A stretch of 9,388 nucleotides of DNA from an uncultured Prevotellaceae bacterium. Lineage in GTDB: Bacteria > Bacteroidota > Bacteroidia > Bacteroidales > Bacteroidaceae. The stretch covers positions 1 through 9,388 of the forward strand of contig CAMOSA010000092.1 in assembly GCA_946624335.1 (NCBI GenBank), read 5' to 3'. Made by a program: the position numbers and the translations under genes. This document shows positions 1 through 6,034 of the stretch, piece by piece; position 1 is the first letter of the stretch, and each line of letters begins with the position of its first letter. Under the pieces are notes generated by a model that was not told the DNA's origin, ran no database searches, and saw nothing but the letters and a program-made list of their open reading frames with translations.

Positions 1-262
1 TCACCGAAGGTACGCTGACCACGGGGATGTCGCCCTCGAAGGTGTAGCGCAGCACATCGGTCAGCGGATAACTGACGCTGACCTTGGAGGTGGAGAGCAT
101 CAGATAGCCCGCGTTGAAACGTGTCTCGGGCTTGTCGGCCAAGTCATGACGGATTTTCTGCCCGTTCTTCAGCCACACCACCAACTGCTGAGCGGCATCG
201 TCGGCACGTGCCACCGTGGGCAGCAGCGCCAACGCCATCAGTAGAAAGAGAATCTTTTTCAT
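1..262 (-). CDS. Small secreted protein, second copy, cut by the window edge
   Basis: The gene reads leftward and its 3' end lies outside the window; 87 codons are visible. The start is the ATG at 262, at the same place as in the full-length paralogue at 3494-3973. The N-terminus MKKILFLLMALALLPTVARA is a typical type I signal peptide, probably cut after ARA. The mature part begins DDAAQQLVVWLKNGQK and runs to the YPLTDVLRYTFEG segment. The visible protein differs from the paralogue mainly around the signal-peptide cleavage region (PTVARA here, PKVVHA there). The missing part of the paralogue is a type IX secretion-like tail, so one is expected here too, but that cannot be seen. The upstream region, with its promoter and direct repeats, is also a copy. 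Function is unknown; it is most likely a secreted or surface protein. Confidence 0.85.
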   Translation of the reverse strand, partial: MKKILFLLMALALLPTVARADDAAQQLVVWLKNGQKIRHDLADKPETRFNAGYLMLSTSKVSVSYPLTDVLRYTFEGDIPVVSVPSV

Positions 263-318
263 ATTCATACGTATATCGGTTTTTATGATTTAGCTATGGA
301 TTATATCGTTTCTGGCGA

Positions 319-326
319 CAAAGGTA
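319..326 (-). promoter_or_regulatory. Bacteroidota-type -7 element upstream of the left small secreted gene
   Basis: On the minus strand this reads TACCTTTG, matching the Bacteroidota -7 consensus TAnnTTTG. It is 56 bases upstream of the ATG at 262, leaving a leader of about 50 nt. No TTTG at the usual 19-21 bp spacing is present; the nearest TTTG is 26 bp upstream, inside the proximal direct repeat. A weak -33 would fit a promoter that needs an activator, which is inference. Confidence 0.55.
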
Positions 327-347
327 GCAAAAAAACGATCACCAAGC

Positions 348-378
348 ACTTGCAAATCGTCACAATCGACTTGCAAAT
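348..378 (-). promoter_or_regulatory. Putative AraC-type operator, left copy (direct repeats 21 bp apart)
   Basis: Two identical 10-bp direct repeats, ATTTGCAAGT on the minus strand, lie at 348-357 and 369-378, starting 21 bp apart (two helical turns). The proximal one is 21 bp upstream of the TACCTTTG -7 element. Tandem half-sites spaced about 21 bp next to the -35 region are typical of AraC-family activators. The sites are unchanged from the right copy at 4059-4089, although the flanking bases have diverged. Assignment to the regulator at 4099-5949 is inferred from proximity. Confidence 0.5.
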
Positions 379-550
379 GATCATTCGTCAGTCGTTTTCT
401 GCACCAAACGCACGATATGCGACATGGAGTGTGCGGCCACTTCAGGCGGTAACCTTGTAATCTTAGGGCAATCGCTCTTTGGTTTTATCACACTTTTAGC
501 GTTTCACTTTTGGTGTTATACCTTTAGCGCGATGCAAAGAAGACAACTAC

Positions 551-640
551 ATTCACACCTTCACACGACCTTCACACCTACCTTCACACCTTCACGTATT
601 GACAATCAACAAGTTCAGTCAAAATGTGAAGGTGTGAAGG
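551..640. repeat. TTCACACC repeat cluster with a 15-bp inverted repeat
   Basis: The octamer TTCACACC or a near variant occurs four times in 552-595, with irregular spacing of 8-12 bases. The same motif occurs in reverse complement at 626-640. The arms CCTTCACACCTTCAC (581-595) and GTGAAGGTGTGAAGG (626-640) are exact inverse complements around a 30-base loop. I do not know a function. It could form a stem-loop in a transcript from either strand or be a protein-binding array. Confidence 0.75.
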
Positions 641-703
641 CATTTTGAAGGCTATTCACGCGCGAAAAAAAATGGGGGGACGGGCATAGAGTTGGGAAAC
701 AGT

Positions 704-748
704 GAAAAAGAACGGGAGCGGACAGACGTGATGTGCGCTGTCCGCTCC
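704..748 (-). terminator. Rho-independent terminator of the large secreted protein gene
   Basis: On the minus strand, 8 bases after the stop codon, GGAGCGGACAG (748-738) pairs perfectly over 11 bp with CTGTCCGCTCC (725-715) around a 12-base loop. It is followed by CGTTCTTTTTC, a short T-run. The position directly behind the stop, the GC-rich stem and the T-run all agree with an intrinsic terminator. It marks the end of the transcript carrying the small and large secreted genes. Confidence 0.85.
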
Positions 749-756
749 AATGGGAG

Positions 757-3432
757 TTATCTTGGGTATTTCACCCCGTCTATATAGAAAAACATTTTGA
801 CATCTGGGGACCCTACTGAGCCATCGCTGTGGTACGTTGTAGTACTATAGCTCCCGTCACCGTTTCGATATACCCGATAGTATGTGCTTGAGATGAGAGA
901 ACCGTGAAAATATTGGTCATACCATTCTATAACACTTTCGAATAATGCTCTTGTATATGAGCCGCTCTCGTCACCACTCTCCACGCTATTACGAATATTG
1001 GCATTAGTGATCTGAGAAAAAACGACTTCTTGGTCGGTTTCAACAATTTTCTTGATCTCGAAGGATATAAAGCATTTCACAGGAACATTGCCACGTGGGT
1101 CATTGGTGGTATATTCCCCTTGCACGCTGATGATATCGTTTCCCAAACGCGTTGCTGTAACTTGATGTTTGAATTCAACGCCCCAAGATGTATAATCAGC
1201 ACCAGATGAATCTGAGCGACCAGAAGTACTAACGGCTACTTCAACTTTGAAATTGCTCAGGTCGTTGGGGGCTTGATAAGCATCGAGTTCAAAGCGGTCC
1301 ATCACCCCGGTAGGGCCGCCGGTGAAAACAATGGAAAGGCCTTTCATTATCTTACGATCCCACAACGTCGTATTTGGCAGGGCTTTGAAGACCGCCCTGT
1401 ACTGTCCCTGCTCTTCATTGATTACCTCAAGTCGTGCATCCTTTATCCAATTATAGCTATATGCAGTAGCGAGAGTGTCAAAACCTTCTAACCTGATGTT
1501 TTCCTTGAGGCAGTTGGTGGTGAACTCTACAGACGCCTCGCCGCCATCAGCAGAGAAATGCAGTTCTCTACTCTTTAAATCCATCGTGCAAGGACAGAAG
1601 AAACCATCCAGAAATTCAAATGTAGGATAGGGGCCGTTTCCAAGCCATGTCACCATAGGGGAAAAGAAATAAAATTTTGATCCTTTCAGCCCTTTGATGT
1701 CATCATCGGTGAGTGTGTACTCGTATTTATTCGTAAATTTATTATACGGCCAATTGCCAACTTGCTTCAATAAAATCATGTCCCGTTCTGTGTAGCCGTA
1801 TTCATTGTCTGCTGGCGGCTCGTAGATACCAATGGACAAGTCGTTACGATTAAAGAGTTTCTTGGGATTGGGGTGGATAGCAATTGTCACCTTGTGCCCT
1901 TGATCGGCATAGATGGTAGAACCGCCTTTGAACCTCGGCACGAAGAGCAGCGTGTCGCAGAGGAATTTCCAGTCCTTGGTGAGGAAAGTCTTATGCTGTT
2001 CTTCTCCCCAAAGGGCTCGGGCAGTGGCCTTGGCTTCGACGTTGACGGAGAGGAGCGAGACGTCCACCTCAGCGCGTCTCAGTATGTCGTAGAGGTTCAT
2101 CTCATCGTTGTTGAGCCAGTCGGTTTGGAACTCTATCTGTCCGTCCACTTGCGGACCGATGTAAGCGTAGAAGCCAACATTACCTCTGAGGATTTTCTGC
2201 ATCCATTTGGCCGTGCCTACATCGCAACCGACCTTGACACCGGCCTGCACATGACCGGCAAGCTTTACACTGGTGTTACCAACATCGAAAATGGGCTCGT
2301 CGGACGTGTCCTCAGAAGGCACGGGATACATGCTGTAGCCGATGGGAAAGAGTCGGCCCGTGTCGAAGATGATGTCCTCGGCTATGTTTAATTCTGCCTT
2401 GGGCAAAGTCAGCTTTGTCTCAAATTCACCCCAAGCATGTAGGAAGAGAGTGGGATAGGGATTGATGCCAAAGACGGGGCAGGCGGCAGGGAAGATGATG
2501 GGTGGGAGTTCGACGAGATCTTCCAGTTCCTTCATGAAGTCGCCTTTATAACCGATGGTTACTGCCGGTTCCACCGAAGTGGTGAGTGTACGAGTCAGCT
2601 TGGCGTAGAATTTTGTCCAGCCAATGTCGTAGGTCGCACGGAGTTTGAACTTTACGCCCATCTTGGCTTCGATGGCTATCTTGCTGTTGTGCGTAGGTTC
2701 CCATTCGCGGCCCACCGTAAAGTCAAAGTCGACGAGCGTAAGCTCTGGAGTTTCTGCACGACGTGGAGCCTTCTCGGGATGCCAGCCGGCGAGACGGCGC
2801 TTGACATTACCTTCTGGATCTACAGTGACGTCCTCTACGGTGATGAACTGCTCGAACACCTCACCTGGATCCGTGACAAAATGGCCTATGACTGATATCC
2901 AGTTGTCACCGAACTTTTCCACCTCATCCACGACACAGCTGAAACCTCTGTCCCAGTAATATAGAGAATATCCGGACCCGAGTTTGGGCGTACTGATGTA
3001 TATATCGCCCACTTTTGGTTCTAAATCGGCTGGCGAGTTATGGAGATAAAAGCCTACCATACCTTGTTCATCATCTACGCTGACACCCGACATATAAGGG
3101 GGCAATCCGCATTGCTCGACGATGCGAACACGTGGGTTGATCTTGATTTCCGGCTGCTGAAAGCCTATCGAGTCGATGACGCAGAGGGGAATCCTATACA
3201 GCGAGTCGGCTGTCTCGATCTCCTGAATCACGTATTCCTCGTGCTCAACGCCCTGAGGATCAATCTTCGAATAGCCCATGCGAATGACTTCGTCGAAGAA
3301 GAAACCGTTGAAGTCGCCGTCGTTGCGATAGATGTAGAAGGCGTCCTGGGCCTGCGCTGACGAAGTGAAAAATGAAAGAGTGAAAAGTGAAAAATAAAAG
3401 ACACTCTTCAAGTAGGAATATAATCTTTTCAT
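757..3432 (-). CDS. Large secreted protein of unknown function (891 aa)
   Basis: The first ~28 residues (MKRLYSYLKSVFYFSLFTLS, then ...SSAQA) form a clear type I signal peptide. The mature start DAFYIYRNDGDFNGFFFDEV and the segment ADSLYRIPLCVIDSIGF (residues 75-91) resemble the N-terminal module of uncharacterised secreted Bacteroidales proteins; this is recognition only. Residues ~230-500 are rich in alternating, aromatic strands and contain several cysteines. Residues ~617-700 (LKSRELHFSADGGEASVEFTTN region) resemble a BACON-like Ig fold. The C-terminal ~140 residues are polar and tyrosine-rich, and I see no type IX tail. There are no obvious catalytic motifs. The gene starts 61 bases behind the small secreted gene and is probably cotranscribed with it. 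A terminator follows at once. The 3' third (about 757-1850) looks more AT-rich than the 5' part. Likely location is periplasmic or surface; any role in adhesion or glycan handling would be a guess. Confidence 0.85.
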   Translation of the reverse strand: MKRLYSYLKSVFYFSLFTLSFFTSSAQAQDAFYIYRNDGDFNGFFFDEVIRMGYSKIDPQGVEHEEYVIQEIETADSLYRIPLCVIDSIGFQQPEIKINPRVRIVEQCGLPPYMSGVSVDDEQGMVGFYLHNSPADLEPKVGDIYISTPKLGSGYSLYYWDRGFSCVVDEVEKFGDNWISVIGHFVTDPGEVFEQFITVEDVTVDPEGNVKRRLAGWHPEKAPRRAETPELTLVDFDFTVGREWEPTHNSKIAIEAKMGVKFKLRATYDIGWTKFYAKLTRTLTTSVEPAVTIGYKGDFMKELEDLVELPPIIFPAACPVFGINPYPTLFLHAWGEFETKLTLPKAELNIAEDIIFDTGRLFPIGYSMYPVPSEDTSDEPIFDVGNTSVKLAGHVQAGVKVGCDVGTAKWMQKILRGNVGFYAYIGPQVDGQIEFQTDWLNNDEMNLYDILRRAEVDVSLLSVNVEAKATARALWGEEQHKTFLTKDWKFLCDTLLFVPRFKGGSTIYADQGHKVTIAIHPNPKKLFNRNDLSIGIYEPPADNEYGYTERDMILLKQVGNWPYNKFTNKYEYTLTDDDIKGLKGSKFYFFSPMVTWLGNGPYPTFEFLDGFFCPCTMDLKSRELHFSADGGEASVEFTTNCLKENIRLEGFDTLATAYSYNWIKDARLEVINEEQGQYRAVFKALPNTTLWDRKIMKGLSIVFTGGPTGVMDRFELDAYQAPNDLSNFKVEVAVSTSGRSDSSGADYTSWGVEFKHQVTATRLGNDIISVQGEYTTNDPRGNVPVKCFISFEIKKIVETDQEVVFSQITNANIRNSVESGDESGSYTRALFESVIEWYDQYFHGSLISSTYYRVYRNGDGSYSTTTYHSDGSVGSPDVKMFFYIDGVKYPR

Positions 3433-3454
3433 AATATTATCAATTACAAGTTAT

Positions 3455-3490
3455 TCTCCCCGCCCGAACTGGAGTGGGGTGAGGGGTGGG
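3455..3490 (-). repeat. GC-rich imperfect stem-loop between the two secreted genes
   Basis: The 61-base gap between the small and large secreted genes holds a GC-rich block read on the minus strand as CCCACCCCTCACCCCACTCC, then AGTTCGGGCGGGGAG. The C-rich and G-rich halves can pair imperfectly. No T-run follows directly, so it is a poor terminator. It may be a worn intergenic palindromic repeat or an attenuating or mRNA-stabilising hairpin between cotranscribed genes. It does not match the CAGACCCCCTCTCC element found elsewhere in the window. Confidence 0.4.
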
Positions 3491-3493
3491 TCT

Positions 3494-3973
3494 TCATCTC
3501 TTCACAAACTTATACGTGGCATCGCCCACTTTCACGAGGTACGTTCCTGCAGGCTGACGTTGAAGGGAAATGAGGGTCTTCTGGCCGGTGTGCGCTGTCT
3601 GCGTGGATAGTTTCTTGCCGTCGAGCGAGAACACTTCCACGTTTGTGCCGTCGGGCAGGCCTTCGAAGAGCATGGCATTGTCGTTCTGCGAGACGCGGAT
3701 CTCGCCGGACTTCACCGAAGGTACGCTGACCACGGGGATGTCGCCCTCGAAGGTGTAGCGCAGCACGTCGGTCAGCGGATAGCTGACGCTGACCTTGGAG
3801 GTGGAGAGCATCAGATAGCCCGCGTTGAAGCGTGTCTCAGGCTTATCTGCCAAGTCATGACGGATCTTCTGGCCGTTCTTCAGCCACACCACTAACTGCT
3901 GTGCGGCATCATCGGCGTGTACCACCTTGGGCAGCAGCGCCAACGCCATCAAGAGAAAGAGAATCTTTTTCAT
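3494..3973 (-). CDS. Small secreted protein with a type IX secretion-like C-terminal tail (159 aa)
   Basis: Residues 1-20 (MKKILFLLMALALLPKVVHA) are a type I signal peptide cut after VHA. Residues 21-78 form a short strand-rich module (LVVWLKNGQKIRHDLADKPE to YPLTDVLRYTFEG) of a kind seen in many uncharacterised Bacteroidales secreted proteins. Residues ~88-159 look like a type A type IX secretion (Por) sorting domain: EVFSLDGKKL (113-122), PAGTYLVKVGDATYKFVKR at the end, with the usual GxY and terminal K/R pattern. The protein is thus little more than a small module plus a sorting tail. It lies 125 bases behind the AraC-type regulator gene and in front of the large secreted gene. A TAtcTTTG promoter element and direct repeats lie between it and the regulator. 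A paralogue lies at 1-262. The molecular function is not known to me. Confidence 0.9.
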   Translation of the reverse strand: MKKILFLLMALALLPKVVHADDAAQQLVVWLKNGQKIRHDLADKPETRFNAGYLMLSTSKVSVSYPLTDVLRYTFEGDIPVVSVPSVKSGEIRVSQNDNAMLFEGLPDGTNVEVFSLDGKKLSTQTAHTGQKTLISLQRQPAGTYLVKVGDATYKFVKR

Positions 3974-4029
3974 ATTCAGACGTATATCGGTTTTTATGAT
4001 TTAGCTATGGATTTTATCGTTTCTGGCGA

Positions 4030-4037
4030 CAAAGATA
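4030..4037 (-). promoter_or_regulatory. Bacteroidota-type -7 element upstream of the small secreted gene
   Basis: On the minus strand this reads TATCTTTG, matching TAnnTTTG, 56 bases upstream of the ATG at 3973. A T-run precedes it. There is no TTTG at the canonical 19-21 bp distance; the nearest TTTG, 26 bp upstream, lies in the proximal direct repeat. The element would drive the small and probably the large secreted genes. Confidence 0.55.
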
Positions 4038-4058
4038 GCAAAAAACCGATCACCAAGC

Positions 4059-4089
4059 ACTTGCAAATCGTCACAATCGACTTGCAAAT
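4059..4089 (-). promoter_or_regulatory. Putative AraC-type operator, right copy (direct repeats 21 bp apart)
   Basis: ATTTGCAAGT occurs twice in the same orientation on the minus strand, at 4059-4068 and 4080-4089, with starts 21 bp apart. The pair sits between the stop of the AraC-type regulator gene (4099) and the -7 element at 4030-4037, where a class of AraC activators binds. The same pair is perfectly kept in the copy at 348-378. Binding by the adjacent regulator is an inference. Confidence 0.55.
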
Positions 4090-4098
4090 GATCATTCG

Positions 4099-5949
4099 TC
4101 AGTCGTTTTCTGCCTTCCACTCGCTGGGCGTCGTGCCTGTCATGGCCTTGAAGGCGCGGAAGAAGGAGGACTCGTTGGTGAACCCCGACTGCAACGCCAC
4201 CTCCGTCATCTTCATGCCGGAGTGTTGGCACAGGAGTGCCTTGGCGTGCTCCACGCGATAGGCAGCAATGAACTGCGAGAAGGTGCAGCCGCAGCGGGTG
4301 TTGATGCACGCGGACACGACATTGCGGTTGGTGCAGAGGCGGGCGGCGAGGTCGGTAAGCTTCAGCTGGCTGTCGAGGTAGAGCTGTTCGTGCTCCATCA
4401 GCTGACTGATGCGAAGCATGAGGCTGTCACTGCTGCCATCGTCATCCGTCGCCTCAGCGCCGACAACTGCAGAGGCGACGGGTTCTTCATGGATGGGTCT
4501 TCGGGCTGCCCGACGTCGTATATATATAATAAGGTATAGGGCTGAGAGGAGCAGCGCAGCGACAAGCACGATCCAGAGCCATGGCTGCTGGGCAGCGTGC
4601 GATGCGGTTTGTTCCTGCGGGCCGACACGGAGCAGGAACACGGAGGACAGGGGCGAGTAGTTGTCGTTGCCCAATGTTCCGCCAAGCTTAGTGTTATAAT
4701 TGATGCCACCCGTGATGATCAGGTTGCCATCGTCGGTGAGGTAAATCTGCGGCCAGCCGGCCTCAGGCAGCGGGTCGGTGTAGTAGAGGGTGAGCGGTGC
4801 GGGCCGTTTGTCGTACTCCACGCAGACGAGGTAATGGCGGTTGTCCCGATCGATGCCGTGGACGTAAGCCCGACGGGCACGGCGGTCGGCCAGGACAGGA
4901 CTGTAATAGATGATGCCGCCATTCAGCCCCTCCCTCGGCACGGCACAGGTGGTTGGCAGGAGGGTGAAGGTGGTGTCGCTCACGAGCATGAAAGCCAGCT
5001 GACGGTTCGGCTCCCACGACGTGGTGTCGCCCTCGGCCCAGTCCTGAACGGGCAGCAGCCATGAATAGTCGCCACGGCTCTCGTCGCCGATGAATCCCGT
5101 GCTGCCACTCATGGGGGACTCATGAAACAGCGGTTGCCATCGCTTCAACAAAGGCACGCGAAGCGGTGTGCCCTTCAGGCGGTCCACGATGTCGCTGCGC
5201 AGCACTTCGCCGTGCGTGCCGCCATTGCCCAGGATGAGCACATCGTCAGAAGCGGAGCGGAGGATATAGGGCGAGGCGCGACCAATCGTGACTTCTTTGA
5301 CGAAGTGGAAATAGCGGTCGCCATCGAACACCTCGATGCTGTCGCCGGCATACCAGTTGCCCGCCACCACGACGCGTCCGCTGTCTATTTCCACGGCAGA
5401 GGCCATGGTACGTTTCGTGTCAAAGCAGCTGAAGGCGCGGAAGGTGTGGGTCTGCGGGTCGTACTCCTCGACGGGATAGGTCTGGCCGATGCCGAGGGCT
5501 TTCTCGCTGCCACCGCCTATGAGCACCTTGCCGGAGCTGAGCACGAGGCAGGTGCCGTTGTCGTGAGGGAAGGCGGTCTCGACGAGATGCCACTTGCCGT
5601 CCTTGAAGTATTCGGCCGTGGCGGTAGGCACGAAGTTGGTGGTGTGGCCTCCGATGACCGTCACTTCGCCATTCGTGCAGAAAACGGAATGGGCGCTGCG
5701 AGGGATATTCATGTCGGGCAGGCGCTCCGCCTCAATCTTCACCCAGAGACATGACGAGCGTCCTCCGTCATCAGGGTTGGCAAGGGTGACGCAGGATGAG
5801 TAAAAAGCGAAAAGGAAAAGGATGAAGAGTGACAGCCCCCTCTCCGCTACAGGCCCCCTCTCCGCTACAGACCCCCTCTCCGCTCCCCCTTCTGGGGAGA
5901 ACGGTATGTTTTGCATTTTGTATTCTTTGCTTGACGCTATGTTTTGCAT
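4099..5949 (-). CDS. Membrane-bound one-component regulator: Kelch-like propeller, TM helix, AraC-type HTH (616 aa)
   Basis: Residues 39-58 (LSLFILFLFAFYSSCVTLAN) are a hydrophobic signal or anchor segment. Residues ~70-445 carry repeated Kelch-like blades with GG or GN turns (VTVIGGH at 97, VLIGGG at 142, VVVAGN at 193, VLILGNGG at 237, LIITGG at 410), suggesting an extracytoplasmic beta-propeller. Residues 457-477 are a transmembrane helix followed by RRRAARR on the cytoplasmic side. Residues ~508-616 are an AraC-type double HTH (LTDLAARLCTNRNVVSACIN, then MTEVALQSGFTNESSFFRAF and TTPSEWK). No histidine kinase or receiver domain is present, unlike hybrid two-component systems. It probably senses an extracytoplasmic ligand and regulates the secreted genes next to it. 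The first ~38 residues come from repeat elements: MQNI...SPEGGAERGSV followed by extra AERG units. No in-frame ATG exists between the repeat and the signal segment, so the repeat must provide the start, unless a non-ATG codon is used. The start at 5949 is the first in-frame ATG after a TAG in the repeat arm; the ATG at residue 12 is an alternative. Confidence 0.88.
   Translation of the reverse strand: MQNIASSKEYKMQNIPFSPEGGAERGSVAERGPVAERGLSLFILFLFAFYSSCVTLANPDDGGRSSCLWVKIEAERLPDMNIPRSAHSVFCTNGEVTVIGGHTTNFVPTATAEYFKDGKWHLVETAFPHDNGTCLVLSSGKVLIGGGSEKALGIGQTYPVEEYDPQTHTFRAFSCFDTKRTMASAVEIDSGRVVVAGNWYAGDSIEVFDGDRYFHFVKEVTIGRASPYILRSASDDVLILGNGGTHGEVLRSDIVDRLKGTPLRVPLLKRWQPLFHESPMSGSTGFIGDESRGDYSWLLPVQDWAEGDTTSWEPNRQLAFMLVSDTTFTLLPTTCAVPREGLNGGIIYYSPVLADRRARRAYVHGIDRDNRHYLVCVEYDKRPAPLTLYYTDPLPEAGWPQIYLTDDGNLIITGGINYNTKLGGTLGNDNYSPLSSVFLLRVGPQEQTASHAAQQPWLWIVLVAALLLSALYLIIYIRRRAARRPIHEEPVASAVVGAEATDDDGSSDSLMLRISQLMEHEQLYLDSQLKLTDLAARLCTNRNVVSACINTRCGCTFSQFIAAYRVEHAKALLCQHSGMKMTEVALQSGFTNESSFFRAFKAMTGTTPSEWKAEND
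5832..5884 (-). repeat. Three tandem 17-18-bp units inside the regulator 5' end
   Basis: ACAG(G/A)CCCCCTCTCCGCT occurs three times in a row (5832-5848, 5849-5866, 5867-5884); the first unit is one base shorter. The unit is the outer end of the palindromic element arm. Translated on the minus strand, the extra units give repeated AERG (residues 29-38). This looks like slippage or stepwise amplification of the edge of the element within coding sequence. Confidence 0.85.
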
Positions 5950-6012
5950 ATAGCCTTCTTTTCTTGACAGGTGACCATCCTCCCCCTAAAGGGGGAGCGG
6001 AGAGGGGGTCTG
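5868..6012 (-). repeat. Palindromic element copy 1, at the regulator start
   Basis: The left arm starts CAGACCCCCTCTCCGCTCCC (5868-5899) and the right arm ends GGGGGAGCGGAGAGGGGGTC+TG (5980-6012). The outer ~24 bases are inverse complements. Between them are two tandem core units beginning TATGTTTTGCAT, at 5905 (33 bp) and 5938. The element spans the gap behind the ATPase gene and the first 28 codons of the regulator. The right arm carries CTAAAG instead of CAGAAG; on the minus strand this puts an in-frame TAG upstream of the ATG at 5949. No transposase gene or clear target-site duplication is seen. Confidence 0.9.
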
Positions 6013-6030
6013 TCAACTGTCAACTGTCAA
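6010..6030. repeat. Three tandem copies of the heptamer CTGTCAA
   Basis: CTGTCAA is repeated three times exactly at 6010-6030, between the outer end of palindromic element copy 1 and the stop codon of the ATPase gene (6035). The first copy overlaps the CTG end of the element. It is probably a simple slippage repeat; no function can be inferred. Confidence 0.85.
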
Positions 6031-6034
6031 CTTA

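Larger units (their letters stand above)
1..402. repeat. Left copy of a 402-bp duplicated block
   Basis: Positions 1-402 align without gaps to 3712-4113, with about 21 mismatches by eye (about 95% identity). The block covers the 5' part of the small secreted gene, its whole upstream region and the last codons of the AraC-type regulator gene (the bases for AEND-stop). Similarity stops sharply after 402. Mismatches cluster in the signal-peptide coding part (180-260). Positions 336-402, which hold the direct repeats, are identical in both copies. The left end is cut by the window, so the real duplication may be longer. Confidence 0.93.
403..756. other. Intergenic spacer between the large secreted protein and the left paralogue
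   Basis: I see no convincing gene in this 354-bp stretch. A 74-codon plus-strand reading frame (424-648) runs through it, but it has low complexity where it crosses the TTCACACC repeats and no recognisable motif. The spacer holds the end of the duplicated block on its left, a run of TTCACACC repeats with a perfect 15-bp inverted repeat (551-640), an A-rich and G-rich patch (664-681), and the terminator of the large secreted gene (704-748). It is visibly more AT-rich than the genes on the right of the window. Confidence 0.7.
3712..4113. repeat. Right (probably parental) copy of the 402-bp duplicated block
   Basis: This block aligns gap-free with 1-402 at about 95% identity. It extends from inside the small secreted gene through its upstream region and 15 bases into the 3' end of the regulator gene, including its stop. 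The regulator gene is intact here, while only its last codons are present at the left copy. This copy is therefore the likely source and the left one the derived copy. Confidence 0.93.

Noticed and set aside
403..520. A remnant of an AraC-type gene to the right of the left duplicated block
   Set aside because: Beyond the shared AEND-stop bases I could not find any further regulator-like codons in any frame; similarity ends at 402.
424..648. A 74-codon plus-strand open frame in the spacer
   Set aside because: Its second half is just translated TTCACACC repeats (HSHLHTTFTPTFTP), there is no good start context, and no family is recognisable.
5980..6012. The element arm as a transcription terminator for the ATPase gene
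   Set aside because: The arm can form a strong hairpin but no T-run follows on the minus strand, and the same arms lie inside coding sequence in copy 2, where termination would destroy the gene.
5771..6016. An alternative 81-codon minus-strand frame through palindromic element copy 1
   Set aside because: It overlaps the regulator start in another frame, begins at a non-ATG codon within the repeat, and lacks any conserved content.
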